Origin: Deinandra increscens subsp. villosa
Lineage: Eukaryota > Streptophyta > Magnoliopsida > Asterales > Asteraceae
DNA length: 64,000 nt
Assembly: GCA_039602395.1 (NCBI GenBank)
Contig: JBCNJP010000006.1
Span: 48,012,325-48,076,324 of the forward strand
Direction: 5' to 3'
Shown: in pieces, positions 11,992 through 23,607 of the stretch
How positions within the stretch are numbered: the stretch's first letter is position 1
How the letters are laid out: each line of letters opens with the position of its first letter
The notes under the pieces: generated by a model
Told to the model about the DNA's origin: nothing
The model's database searches: none
The model's input: only the letters and a program-made list of their open reading frames with translations
Made by a program: the position numbers and the translations under genes

Positions 11992-13157
11992 TCAACATAA
12001 AGGAAAGTCTAGATTATATGTGAATCGGGTTATTACATGCGCGAGAAAACTTGCCACGACATACATCCATGATACCAAAACATAACACGCGCAAACACGA
12101 CCAAGAAACAGGAAGCAGAGGGGAACGACATACTCGAATAAATAACATGATATACTGACAACAACAGTAATGACATCGGTCCTAGACATGAAAATCATAA
12201 TCATATTCATAATACTAGTTTCCATTACCACCATATTAACTGATAGAGTACACGATAGTCAAAGGAGGATAAGTCTTCGTCTTGGGCTTGCAGTCCCATT
12301 AATACATCACGACGAAATATATAAATATATCTCATCGCTAAAAGAGGGGATCAAAAGTCTAGATTCTTAGTCAAGCTATCTAGAGTGGCGGCGATCTGAG
12401 CAGTGAGGTTCATGTAACAGAACACTCGCCCAGGGAATTCCTCTACGTAAGCGACTCTCGCTGGAAGGACTCGTTAGCCAACCGCAAATCGGTGTCGGCC
12501 ATGTTAACACCACATATGTGAGCGTGCAGTGACTCCATAGCACTCAGTGTGGCATCCTGGTGATGCTCCATGGCGGCTAGACGGGTCTCCAGTGTCGCCA
12601 AATCGGTCCAGGTGGGGAGTCTAGTGATCTCATCGTTGATCACCCCAAAAGGCTTGCTCATGACATTGCGGGCATGTCACCAGTAGCAGTGGTCGCACCG
12701 CCAGCGGCAGTGGTGGAAATCGGGTGGTTCGAGGAGTTGTCTGAGAGGCGGGGTCACAATGGTCTCAGAAAATTCGATGGTAAGGAGGACTGTCGGATAT
12801 TACCGACTGTAAGAATGTCCTGCACTAGGCTGGACAGTTCATGGTCCTCGAGGGAAGGTGTGTACTCAGGCACGACTGTGTCTTTTCCAAAGGAATCAGA
12901 TATGCAGATGACCTCTTTGGAAGTCATCTCTGCGGTAATATTCCATGAGAGAACATAGCTGGTAACACGATAACAGTATCTAGAATAAAGATATAAATGT
13001 ACGAGTTGCAGTAATAATAACTCGTATATGTAAAGCATAAGTTAACGTAACCAATATGATAAGGAATTGGTCTTGCGTGCAAAAGGTAGCTTCGGAGCGG
13101 GTTATAGTCCAGGTTTGGTTTTTGTTTATTTGTTTAACCTAGTTCGCTATAACCACG
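11992..13157 (-). other. 5' leader of the Tekay element
   Basis: This is 1.2 kb between primer site and gag start. It holds two minus-strand open stretches (12443-12661, 72 residues with LETRLAAMEHHQDATLSAMESLHAH; 12754-13038) that I do not recognise. They could be leader-encoded peptides or chance frames. Confidence 0.5.
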
Positions 13158-13169
13158 GCTCTGATACCA
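13158..13169 (-). promoter_or_regulatory. Primer binding site, tRNA-iMet
   Basis: The minus strand reads a perfect TGGTATCAGAGC three bases from the LTR end at 13173. It shows that the right LTR is the 5' LTR. Confidence 0.95.
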
Positions 13170-13172
13170 ATC

Positions 13173-16100
13173 TGTCACACCCCGGTCAACGGATTTGGGT
13201 GTGAGCGAGACGGAATCATAGTCACAGATATACAGAACAACTTCTACTAAATTCGAACGTCATTTAAAACATAATACCATTCATGTTGCAGCGGAAAGTC
13301 GTGGTGAAATGATATTGTCTTACATTTGAATAAAAGTCTTAGTTTGATATCGAAATCATAAAGCAGTTTATTTAAGATAGGTCAGGACTACCGACTACGA
13401 CTCCGGTAAAGCAGGGTCGAAAGTTACAGTGAAGCCCCATTTGCACGTCTTCCTTAATAAGCTTAGATACCTGAGAAATCATGAGTTTAAAAGGTCAACA
13501 TATAGTTGGTGAGGTTCACAGGTTTATGATTCTATGGTAAGTTTGTAAAAACAGTTTACAGTATGTTGGAATAACAGTTTACGGTATACTGGAATAACAG
13601 TTTACAGTATGTTGGAATAACAGTTTACGGTATACTGGAATAACAGTTTACAGTATGTTGGAATAACAGTTTACGGCATGTTGGGATAACAGTTTATGGC
13701 ATACTTAAATGTTACGTTGGTTTACTGTCGTGGTTGTAAGATCCTACCATGAACCTCAAATTCGAATACTAACGGATTACCCACTCATAGCATTCTATCC
13801 CAAGAATACCGAACAGGCAAGAATAACTGACGTGTACCCCTTGACAATATACGAAGTCAGGATTGGAGCTACCAATCTGGGCAGGGTTGTCAACCCAAAT
13901 AGATCTATTCACTAGTTATCGTTTCGAGCAGAACTAATCGAATTCAATTGATAGTGGGATTCAGTTGTACAAACGTTTATAACGTCTCTGTACCATAGTT
14001 TGGGATACGGAATGGAACATGTAGTCATACGGCTAACAGGTAAACCATAACATTAAGTAAAAAGCAGTTTATCAGTTCATGATTTTTCCCCCATAAGTGT
14101 AAAACAGTTGTAAAGAAAAGGGGCCGTGAAACTCACTTGATTCAGTGATGATGATGGATTGCCGAGTGGCAACTAGCAAGTAACGTCCTAATAAAACATA
14201 AGACAACATGCATAAGGGTCCACTTAATCATTTGAGTAACGAACGTTACCCAAATGATACCGGTCAAGTCTTGACGTATAATCCCGTTTGTAGCGTTTTG
14301 AAAACCCGTTAGTTAATCAGTTTACAAAATCAGTAAGTACGAATGTTCACGTATTAAGGCATTTATGTAAATATATACAAAGGATGAACATGCGATAACG
14401 TATCATGAAGATCAATTCAATCAAGTATTAAACATCGTTTTAAATAATAATATTTATTATTATTTTTATGTTCGCTCGATCGATTGGATAATTAATCGCG
14501 TTAAGTTATAATATATATAACTAGGGTTGATAATTATTATCGAAATAATTATTCTAACTTGTTGGAATAATTTATCAAATTATTACAAGTTAAAGATTTA
14601 ATGATTAAACACAAGTAGGTAAATATTAAAAGTTATTTTAATATTAAACTCATGTTTTGAAAATTAGGGTTTTGAGTTAATGTAAATATAATTATTATTA
14701 AAATAACTATATTAACAAACCAAAATGATTTTAACTCAAATTAGGGTTTCTAAAATTCATAAGGATAATTATTTGCTGAAAATAATTATTTACGATTTAT
14801 TACGTCGTAAAGCATTTTTAAATCGTTTAAAGATTTCGTTTCAATTCCAAACGTTTAAAAATAAACATTTGGTCCAGTTAAAACGTTTTGATTATTTTAA
14901 TTTATTTAAAATAATCAAAAATATGTTTTTCATAGTTTCTATAAGTCTTTTGATTTTAGTTTTATAAAATCATTTCTAAATAACTTTATTTATCAAATAA
15001 AGTTAGGGATTTAAATTAAAGACTTTTTATAGAAAATTTTCAACATAAGGCATTTTCCACTTTTTGTATAAAATCCGAGATTTTATACTTTTCAAGTCAA
15101 GTGTCATAAGAATGTTTATTTACCATTTTTGATATAAATTATATTTATATATATTTGAATCCATTTTATTTTTATAAAATCTAAACAAGTCTTTTAAATC
15201 TTGTCTTTTAGAAATTATATTTTTATAAAATGTGACTATTTTATACAAGTTAGCTTCCATGGTGAATTCTTATGGTTTAGATCCAAGTAATTTTTATTAA
15301 AACTACTAAATTCAATACTCAACTATAAAAATCCATTTAAGGGTTTTTAAGATTATCATTTCATGTCAAATTTTTATGTTATCATCCTAATGTCCAAAAT
15401 AGTCCACATGTGTTATTATCATCATATTTAGTCCATGATAATTGTCATTAGCATATAACAACTTATAAATAAGATGATTAACCATAAAAATCTCAAATAA
15501 CATTTCTAGCATTTTATATCATAACCTAACATGATCATAATTCAAATAAACCATGCAATAATATTTAACATCATCAAACCATCAAATAATCAAACCAACC
15601 CATTTAACTAGTGATTTAACTATAGTTTCATAGATTAAAAGCATCACTTAACCCATTTTCAAACCTTACAATCTTAGGGTTTAGGAAAAACAAAGAAAAA
15701 GATTAGAAAACATAGTTAGATGTTTTGATCGGTTTGAAAGCTCGGGTTTTTAACGGTTTGATTGTCAAGACGTTACGGTTCATTTGGGATGGTAATAACG
15801 TATAAAAACGTAAACGTAAATGGTTAAAAAGACTCACAACGGAGAGGGATTAGAAACCGATATATATAAAAAAAGAGAAAGGTGGTGGTGCGGTGGCTTG
15901 CGGCGGCAGTGGGTGGCGGTTCATGGCTGCCCAGCAGCAGCAGCCTGGCGGCGGCAGCAGCCCCACGGCAGCAGCAGCTGGCGCACAACAGCAGCAGCAG
16001 CGTGACAACAGTGGTTCAGGCGGTGGTGACTGCTGTTTGGCCGGAAAAGGAGAAGAGGAAAGGAGGCGGTGGTTGCTGGAGGTGATTCCGGGCAGCAGCA

Positions 16101-17736
16101 GTTGGTGCACAGCAGCAGGGACTGCGATGGCAGCAGCAGCAACAGTCGTGGTGGTGGTGGGCTGTGGTGGTTCCGAGAGTAAGGGAGGAAGAAATGTGGC
16201 GATGGGGATGGTTGATGTGGGTTGCCGAGAGGAAACACAGGAAGGAGGAAGGGTGTCACGGTGGTGGTGGTGGCCAAAGATGACGGTGGTGGGCTGTGAT
16301 TTTCTCCACGACAGAAAAAAAAAGGAAAGGACTAGGGTGGCGGTGGTTGGTGTTTCACGACAGCAATAACAAGGTGGTGGGGTGGCTGTTTTGGGCTGCC
16401 GAGAAAGGAACAAGGAAGGAGGGGGTGTGGGTGGTTCCGAGCGGTGGTGGTGGTTGTTGATGATGGTGGTTGTGGCTTACGAAAAAGAAGAGGGAGGGGG
16501 GAAAGAGGAGCCGGCAGGTTTTAGATGGAGAAGAAAGGAGAGTGTGAAGTGAGTTGGTTGGTGAAGTTGGTGGTTGGATTGAGTGGTGATGGTGGTGTGC
16601 AAGTCACCTAAGAACTATTAAGTCATGATGACTTGTAGGATAGGTAGGAGAGTGAGGTGTTCAAGTATTCATCACAATCTTTAAAAAAAAAATCTCCTAC
16701 CCAAGTTTAAAAGAAAATGGAAGTGTAGGTGACTTGGTTTTTATATCAATTGCCATCTTTAAAAAAAAATGGATTTGTGTAGTGTAAGTTGTATAAAATA
16801 TATAAAGGGTAGAATTGGTGAAGGTCATAACCTTTTATAAATCATGAATGTATAAAAATAATAAAAGGTGGTGGCTAATTTTTATAAAAATTTAAAGATG
16901 TCAACCCTTTTATAAAAATTAATACAAGTTGATAGGCTTAAAAACAAATTAAACCCATTGGGTTTGGGCTTGATATTGGGCCTAATTGATCTGAAAGATA
17001 ATGAAATTGGGCCGGTTCATCGGTTATGGGCCGTACGGGTCCAAACGGGGCACCGGTTCGAGGCCCGGGCCCGTTGTGTATCGGTTTGGTTTACGGATCG
17101 CCACGATCATTTGGTGTATCAAGATTATGCAACGGGTTAAGGTTTTGGGCTCGGTTTAATTGTTTTAGGCTTATTGGGCCTATTGGGCCTAGTTGGGCCC
17201 AAAGGGGTTAACGGTGAATGTTAACGATCCAGTCTTGACAACGTTTTCAGTTTGTTATGTTTTTCCTTCGGAAAATAATTGTTCGAGTCGGTTACATCAG
17301 TTTTTCAGAAATCAGTTTTAGTTTTCAGTTTTGTACACAGGTTACGGTTAACGTTTTCAGTTTTGTCAGTTCGTAACAGTTTTAAGCTCGACCGTCAAGA
17401 TTGTTTAAAACCGAATAGTTTTAAACACACGATCACTTATCAGTTTGCTGTGTTGGTTATGTAAACGTTCGACACCAGTTCCAGATAAAATATAAAAATA
17501 CATTTTATATTTATTTTTCTTGTTATTGAAATTCCATGATTAATCAATGGAATCTCTATGCATTTTACAGGTATACGCTTCTAGTACAAACGCGGGATCA
17601 GGTTTACGTCCTCAGTTAACGGTCAGGTACAGTAATTAACAGTTTAAACAGTAATCGGATCGGTTAATGCACATTAATGCTTAATTAAAAGTCAACGTAA
17701 AGAGGTTTGACCTAGGGTTTCGGACGAGGTGTCACA
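13173..17736 (-). repeat. 5' LTR of the Tekay element
   Basis: It is 4,564 bases and nearly identical to 3350-7912. The differences I noticed are scattered single substitutions and small length changes in homopolymers. It carries the same seven-unit 23-bp array (13552-13704) and GC-rich block. Confidence 0.95.
13552..13704. repeat. 23-bp tandem repeat in the right LTR, seven units
   Basis: Same alternating two-variant array as at 3729-3881, with the same unit number and order. Confidence 0.9.
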
Positions 17737-17741
17737 TGGAT
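17737..17741. repeat. Target-site duplication TGGAT, right copy
   Basis: Matches 3345-3349 on the other side of the Tekay element. Confidence 0.95.
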
Positions 17742-18658
17742 CTAGTCCATTTATATCATAAAAATCCAAACTTTATGTTCATAACGATAGATCTAGTCCT
17801 AGAGAGCATGCTCAGCAAATATCTCATCAATTTGAAGCATAAAAATAAATCTTGACATGAACCCTAGATCTATAACATGATGATAATTTCTCAAGTTCAA
17901 ACCCTAGTATATTCAAGATGAGATTTTTATGGAGATCTAATCATCAAAGTTCATGCATAGGTAAAAAATATGAATATCCCACATAGAAACCAAGAAAGAT
18001 GGAAACCTTATGCATAAAAACTGCACCTTTGATTATAAAAACCCTAGATCTATCAATCATGGTATAGATCTAAGTTAATAAACACAAAAAGTTCAGATCT
18101 TGATCAAGAAAGAGGAAGGATTCAAGGTGATAGAAGCATGGTTTTGAGAAAACATACTGAATATGGGAAAACCAAAACTAATCTAGGCTTGAAAGCACCA
18201 AACTTGAGCTATAAATCTTCAAATATGGAGGTCTTGAGAGTATACAACCGAATTTGGTCGTTTAGAGGTGATTAGGGGTGAAAATGAAGAGCATAGTGGC
18301 TTAAGATGATTAAATAGGAGGTTTTCTAGGGTTTTGCTAGAAACATCAAACTAAGTGTATCGCTTAGGGCCTCTATATGCTCTAAGCGATATGCTTGGAG
18401 CATGCCTGAATTTAAACTTCACCGATTCATTGTTTCGCGTGTTTGGTTCTTAGTTTTTATGCTTTCTAGTCCTGTTTTCACCCAAATTACCCAATTCATC
18501 ATTCCATCATGTTAATTACATTTAATCCACTCAAAACAAATATAAATACATCACGTAACACATAGAATTGCACAAATTTAGTTACACTACGCGTTTTTGG
18601 TCAGTTTGGCGTACGTATCACTTTTTGTCAAATCACGAACGTTTTATGACTTGATTTA
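17742..18658 (-). repeat. Outer gypsy 5' LTR, part 2
   Basis: This continues the sequence interrupted at 3349, with the same AGATCTAG-rich text on both sides of the insertion. It holds an inverted repeat with arms ATCGCTTAG (18359-18367) and CTAAGCGAT (18382-18390), a motif shared with the LTR at 59794-62880. It is cut at 18658 by the CACTA element. Confidence 0.7.
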
Positions 18659-18860
18659 CACTACTAGAAACAGGGCCTTCCTTAACGCGCGAACGATGAC
18701 ACGCGCTACTTTTATGACGCACAAAAATGAGTGTTATTAAAAATCTGTCGTAATTTGAAAAAAATTAAGTGTAGATGACACGCATTTTCAAGCATCATAA
18801 ATTTTGTGTCATATAATTAAAAAAACACGGAGTACACTTCAGAATGTACGCGTCAAGAAG
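18659..18860. repeat. CACTA left terminal and subterminal region
   Basis: The terminus CACTAC is followed by short repeats (GACACGCGC, ATGACGCAC, GACACGCATTTT). These resemble the binding repeats that CACTA transposases use, a family-level inference. Confidence 0.8.
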
Positions 18861-19619
18861 CCCAATGTCGTTTTTTAATTTTTCCCGCCTAAAATTTTCC
18901 CCAAAAATTTTGCCCTAATTTTGCCGCTCCCAAAATTTAGCCATAACTTCACTTTTCACGGTTCCTCCGCCTAATCAACGATTCCTTCACTTTTCAACCA
19001 TCTCCGCGCTTCCTCCTCCTCCTCATTATCGACCTAATCGGCGGAAAGAAATCGACCATCACCAACATGTCGTACTCCGCCCATCTCTGCCCTTCATCCG
19101 TCCTCCTCCTCGCACTAAACTCCATCGTTCTCCAATCATCACCCGTGCAGTCCCTCACCTGCTAATTAACGCCGATGGTTCCTCCACCCACATCCAGTTC
19201 GGCGGTGATTTCAGGTAAAGTGATTCCAGTGGCTGTTAAGCGGTTTCAGGTCTGGCGACATATGGAGATTTGATTATCGACGGTTCTCTTGCCTGAATAT
19301 GGAGATTTGATCTTCCTGTATTGGAACAGATCTTCGTGAATACATTTGTCTCTGCCTTAATTGACAAAGCAGAAAAGGTTAGTGTATTTCAAACCCTTGA
19401 TTTCAATTTTGTATGTGATTCTTTAGCAGCAACATTTTCTAGATTTGGAATTTAACCAGTTAGTTGGCTTGGCAATGGTTCAAGGGTGGAATCACAAACA
19501 TCTGCTATAACTGTTGGTTTTCATCACTCATTGACTTACACTCAGCTGCTAGATAGAGTTTTCCAGGTTCATTCTTAGCTTTGCTCTGCTCTGCTCATTA
19601 TTTAATATTTATTATTAAT
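18861..19619 (+). other. CACTA internal sequence with exon-like, CT-rich segment
   Basis: After a low-complexity AATTTTCCC stretch the composition changes to CT-rich coding-like DNA (18950-19210) with a short frame MSYSAHLCPSSVLLLALNS... at 19068. A splice-donor-like CAGAAAAG/GTTAGTG follows at about 19379. This looks like a captured gene fragment, as CACTA elements often carry, but I recognise no protein. Confidence 0.4.
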
Positions 19620-19949
19620 TGTTGATACATGGTTCCTGATCGTCATGTGAAGTATCGAGAACAAGACGGAACGTGCAAGTTTAGGTCTGGCCGAACCTTG
19701 GCCGAACTCCAGGTTCGGAGCCGCCGAAGCTTGGCCGAACCTGAGGTTCGACCAGTCGTGTTTTCAGCCTATAAATATGTTCGTCTTGTATAGATTTAGA
19801 GAGCTTCCGTGATATAACTTTCTCTAAGTGTACTCTGTGGTCTCTATGGTTAATACAAGTCTCATTTGTATTTACTCTTTGTGTCTCTACTCATATTACA
19901 TTGATTTCTTTACGACTAAGTAGAAGATCCTCACGCTCAGGCAATTTCA
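19620..19949 (+). repeat. 5' LTR of element A
   Basis: Begins TGTTGATACATGG and ends GGCAATTTCA, just before the primer site. It contains a near-perfect hairpin (about 19732-19755) with arms like TGGCCGAACC and GGTTCGACCA around TGA. Confidence 0.85.
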
Positions 19950-19951
19950 AG

Positions 19952-19963
19952 TGGTATCAGAGC
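19952..19963 (+). promoter_or_regulatory. Primer binding site of element A
   Basis: Perfect TGGTATCAGAGC two bases after the LTR, fixing plus orientation. Confidence 0.95.
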
Positions 19964-20194
19964 AATAGGTTTACTCTACTAGTCGGAGATCAGTGTTTTT
20001 CGTGTTTTCGAGTTCAAATTCGCGTTTTTGAGTTTCAAAATTCGTTTATCATCTTCATTTCTCAAAATCATCGTTCAAATCATCATGATTTACGTCCAAT
20101 ATGTCTTTGTTTGTTCGTGTTCAGTTGATTGAGTGTTTACAGCTCGAGAGGTGTCAATTTCAGTGAGTTTTTCCAAATATTTTTGAAATTTCGC

Positions 20195-20490
20195 GTTCGG
20201 CCGAACTCCACGTTCGGCGTAACTGCTCCGAACTCCAGGTTCGGAGTACACTCGGCATAACCGCTCCGAACACCAGGTTCGGAGTATGTTCGGAGTTCGT
20301 TCGGAGTGCATTCGGACTATATATCTCGTTCGGTGAGAGTTCGGACTAGGTTCGGAGGATTTCGGAGTTAACGGGGTTCGGTGAGAGATCGGAGAGAGTT
20401 CGGACTGTATTTCTGAGTTCGGACCACGTTCGGAGAAAGTTCGGAGGGTTTATTAGCTTCGGACGAGGTTCGGAGTGAACAGTAACCTGT
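20195..20490 (+). repeat. TTCGG-rich leader of element A
   Basis: Dense GTTCGGA/GTTCGGT repeats lie between primer site and gag. Two hairpins share arms CTCCGAAC and GTTCGGAG with different 5-base loops (TCCAG near 20227, ACCAG near 20264). A related array occupies 24188-24490. Confidence 0.85.
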
Positions 20491-20499
20491 GTTTCGAAA

Positions 20500-21229
20500 A
20501 TGTCCGATTTTCAAGCGTTCGCGGCTATTCAAAACTCGGTTCAAGCTACGATGCAAACAATGATGAATTATGATAATGAAATCGGAACAAGTCAGAAAGT
20601 TCCCAAATTGCTAAAATTGGAAGATTATCATAGTTGGGTTAAACGGTTCGAAGCATATGTCGATACTAATGACATTGATATGTGGTTAGCATTCACTGAG
20701 CAATATGTTTACCCTAAAGATGAAACTGGTGAACCTATACTTCAAAGAAAAATGTCATCTGAGCAAAAGAAAGCTTATCAAGCAGAGAAAAAGGCTTATG
20801 GTACTTTAACGATGGCTTTGCCTAAAGAGTTACTTCATCAATTTGCTGGTAATTACACATCGAAAAGTCTATGGGATGCTTTAGAGAAAAGATGTGAAGG
20901 CAATGACCAGTATAAGAAAAGTCGACAAAAGGTTTTGAAGAAAGAATTTGATAGTTTCAAACATTATCAGAATGAAACGATTCCCAATCTGATTGCAAGA
21001 TTTGCTCATCTGATGAGTGAAATGCGCTTGGTGAATCTTACTAAAGATGAAGCTGATATGAAAGAAAAGATTTTGGAAGCTCTACCTGGAAAATGGGAGA
21101 ATTATGTTATGATGATTACTCATGACAAGGATTTTCAAGGATTGTCTTTCAATGATTTAGTTCAAAGAATTCAGGCTAGAGATATGGAATTGATGGTGAA
21201 CAAGTCTCTTCCTACACAAAATTCGGAAT
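20500..21229 (+). pseudogene. Ty1/copia gag of element A, interrupted by a MITE
   Basis: The frame starts MSDFQAFAAIQNSVQATMQTMMNYDNEIG and carries the plant copia UBN2-type gag fold: KLLKLEDYHSWVKRFEAYV, LWDALEKRCEGN, LMSEMRLV, EKILEALPGKWENYV. In the family this is the capsid-forming part of gag. After residue 243 the frame runs into a MITE (21236-21499) and stops at 21261. Gag resumes at 21506 (VYHGENDSTMNA) and reaches the gap still open. The start is chosen because element B aligns from the same point. The zinc knuckle expected downstream falls in the gap. Confidence 0.88.
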
Positions 21230-21235
21230 CCTGCA

Positions 21236-21499
21236 GGGCTGGCAATTGGGTATCTGTTTAGACACGATAAGACCTGTTTAACAAAAAAACTACACTATGC
21301 AATTTCCTACTTTTTAAAAATAATTATTTTTAGTATTCTAAGTTTTACTATTTAACTTTTTTGATACATAAAACATATAACTGTCATGCTCAAACCACCA
21401 AAACCAAGTGTTAAACGAGTCGTTTTCATGTTTGATACTTGTGTTAATCGCGTCGTATCTAACCTGTTTAACACGATAAGACACGATTTGCCAGCCCTA
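21236..21499. mobile_element. Small hAT-like MITE in gag
   Basis: Left end GGGCTGGCAA and right end TTGCCAGCCC(TA) form inverted termini of the type seen in plant hAT elements. CCTGCA is repeated on both sides (21230-21235 and 21500-21505). If extended to 8 bp the duplication is ATCCTGCA versus TACCTGCA, with two mismatches. ACACGATAAGAC occurs near both ends. It has no coding capacity, and its removal is consistent with a continuous gag on alignment with element B. Confidence 0.8.
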
Positions 21500-21505
21500 C
21501 CTGCA

Positions 21506-21656
21506 GTGTATCATGGTGAAAATGATTCTACAATGAATGCTGGGAAGTCTACTAGTCTTAGTTCTGCTCCTCCTACATCATTTCTAGCAGGTAAATCTGA
21601 AACTCCAAGTTATTCATCTGCTGGTTGTACTATTTCTGTTCCAAGTTCTTCAACTA
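21506..21656 (+). pseudogene. Continuation of element A gag up to the gap
   Basis: Reads VYHGENDSTMNAGKSTSLSSAPPTSFLAGKSE..., matching ELYHGENTASMNAKAKPSLSSTLSTTFFTG in element B. The assembly gap starts at 21657. Confidence 0.8.
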
Positions 21657-22156
21657 NNNNNNNNNNNNNNNNNNNNNNNNNNNNNNNNNNNNNNNNNNNN
21701 NNNNNNNNNNNNNNNNNNNNNNNNNNNNNNNNNNNNNNNNNNNNNNNNNNNNNNNNNNNNNNNNNNNNNNNNNNNNNNNNNNNNNNNNNNNNNNNNNNNN
21801 NNNNNNNNNNNNNNNNNNNNNNNNNNNNNNNNNNNNNNNNNNNNNNNNNNNNNNNNNNNNNNNNNNNNNNNNNNNNNNNNNNNNNNNNNNNNNNNNNNNN
21901 NNNNNNNNNNNNNNNNNNNNNNNNNNNNNNNNNNNNNNNNNNNNNNNNNNNNNNNNNNNNNNNNNNNNNNNNNNNNNNNNNNNNNNNNNNNNNNNNNNNN
22001 NNNNNNNNNNNNNNNNNNNNNNNNNNNNNNNNNNNNNNNNNNNNNNNNNNNNNNNNNNNNNNNNNNNNNNNNNNNNNNNNNNNNNNNNNNNNNNNNNNNN
22101 NNNNNNNNNNNNNNNNNNNNNNNNNNNNNNNNNNNNNNNNNNNNNNNNNNNNNNNN
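21657..22156. other. Assembly gap (500 N)
   Basis: Exactly 500 N, so probably a placeholder of arbitrary length. The rest of element A and part of the CACTA interior may be missing here. Confidence 0.99.
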
Positions 22157-23391
22157 ATTTTTCGGACCTACAGTGATCCAATGCATGGGAACACTATAAA
22201 GGCGCATTCTGGCCTTAAAACACGCCCCTTCGATTTCATATTGGTAAGCATTTTTTTATCAACCTCTATTATGAGGAATATTATTGTTTGTTTTTCTGGA
22301 ATAAGTCTTTCTACTTATAGCCATTCTAAATGATAACTCAAAACAAAATCACTCATCATGACCACTATATGCTAATAAAGAGCAAAATCAATTGTAGAAC
22401 CAACAAAACAAAATTGATTATAAAATCCCTGTTATTTATATGCTGCTGCGGGGGAGTTAAAATCCCTGTTTGTTGACAGGAACAAGAAAGAAACAAAAAA
22501 GCTACGTTGAAGTATCAGAATCATTTGGAGGTATACACACCCACATGCTGCTTAGGTTAAAAATTACTTTGTTCTCATTGCATTATTGGGTTGTACCTTA
22601 GGAATCCTGGTTGTGTACAACCCAACAATGGCAGACCCCTTAAAAGTTTCAAAATTTTTAGTAGGTTCTCAACACAACTTTCAAAATTTAGCCTTAATGT
22701 TCTCAAAATTTTTAGTGTGCTACAGGAGTCATATTGTAGAAATAGAATGTCCACAGTCATAATTGTTGTGTGTGTTGTGGTGATTTTGAAGAGTAGAGCA
22801 TTAGTTATAATCAAGGCAGAGTATAAGACTTGAGGTTACATTGGAGGTTTGGAAATGGGGTTTGGTAGGTTATCGAGGATTAAGATCAGATTGGCTTCAA
22901 GGGAAACAAAGATCGACCTATTGTGGAAATCATGAACACCCCAACTTCTTCGTAAATAGTTGGAGAACCCGCCCAACTTGCGAATATTGCTCTTATAGTT
23001 GAAACTAAATCTTTGATGTTTCTTAATTTTCAAGCTACTACTGAAACTAGGTTTCATGTGCATTGTTTTCATAAGACTTTGAATGCAACAGATGATGGAC
23101 TTTCATACGGATCCGTTGGATTTTGAATCACCCCAATCTGAGTTTGTATGACCAGGATATGACCAAAACAAGCTTAACGGGTCAAAACGCATCCATCAGG
23201 TTACAGCTGCAATTTCTGGCAATTGTAGCGGCTGATTTTGACCAATTTAGCTAGATGATATGGTAAAGGACATGGAGACGAGTCCCTGTCCTTTTGAATC
23301 ACCTCAATTGGAGTCTGTATGAGAAAGATAGGTTTATTGTGTTAGCATACCAAATCCATTTGTAAACTCATGTTAACTTTGTAATGTTGTA

Positions 23392-23422
<31 letters not shown>

Positions 23423-23607
23423 GCATTATTTTGTATAAATGTGTTTTATTTTTTATTATGAGGTTAATTGCTATTAGATGTGGAAATTAGTGATTCTATT
23501 AGAAATATTTTTTTTTAAATTTTTTTTACATTCTTGACGCGTAAAAATACGTGTCATCTCTCTTTATGACGGGGGGCTTCCTTGACGTGCATTTTATGAC
23601 GCCCAAT
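22157..23607. other. CACTA right interior, non-coding, with exon-like scraps
   Basis: A stretch with splice-like boundaries is visible: donor GTAAGC at 22244, acceptor TTGACAG ending at 22479, and a small exon-like piece to 22530 followed by GTATAC. The peptides are short and unrecognised. 23115-23330 contains an imperfect direct repeat (TTTTGAATCACC...AATCTGAGT / TTTTGAATCACC...AATTGGAGT) of the kind found in old LTRs. CACTA subterminal repeats begin near 23530, and TSD CCAAT of element B is at 23603-23607. Confidence 0.5.
23392..23417. repeat. (AT)n microsatellite
   Basis: Thirteen AT dinucleotides in a row, followed by GAAATG. Confidence 0.95.

Larger units (their letters stand above)
3350..17736 (-). 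mobile_element. Complete Tekay-type Ty3/gypsy chromovirus, minus strand, probably non-autonomous
   Basis: This is a 14.4-kb insertion with two 4.56-kb LTRs, TSD TGGAT, a tRNA-iMet primer site (13158-13169) and a purine-rich tract next to the other LTR (7913-7924). On the minus strand the internal 5.26 kb gives gag start, protease, reverse transcriptase, RNase H, integrase and a C-terminal chromodomain, in gypsy order. The chromodomain and the long LTRs point to the Tekay/Del lineage. Each coding piece is short and interrupted, and most of gag is missing. The two LTRs nevertheless differ at only about 35 places by my reading (below 1%). The element landed in the LTR of an older gypsy element. 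The coding damage implies that proteins were supplied by another copy, which is inference. Confidence 0.93.
19620..21656 (+). mobile_element. Gag-only Ty1/copia element A, 3' part lost in the gap
   Basis: The element starts with a 330-bp LTR (TGTTGATAC...TTTCA), a perfect tRNA-iMet primer site, a TTCGG-rich leader and a gag frame. Its LTR, leader and gag are all related to element B at 23608-29804. A small MITE has inserted in gag. The 3' part and right LTR are not visible, and the 500-N gap begins in gag. The five bases before the LTR (TTAAT) would be the left target-site copy. Confidence 0.85.

Noticed and set aside
15850..16413. 187-residue Pro/Ser/His-rich minus-strand open frame in the right LTR, with shorter counterparts at 6002-6456 and plus-strand Gly/Val/Ala-rich frames
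   Set aside because: The frames arise from CAG/GTG triplet composition. The equivalent frame in the left LTR is broken and shifted, and both strands are open at once. No family resemblance.
20090..20556. Minus-strand frames with repeated SERT/SEP motifs in the leader of element A
   Set aside because: Produced by the TTCGGA repeat read on the opposite strand. Not conserved as protein between the two leaders.
21386..22333. Long open frames across the N gap
   Set aside because: They are open only because N bases give no stop codons.
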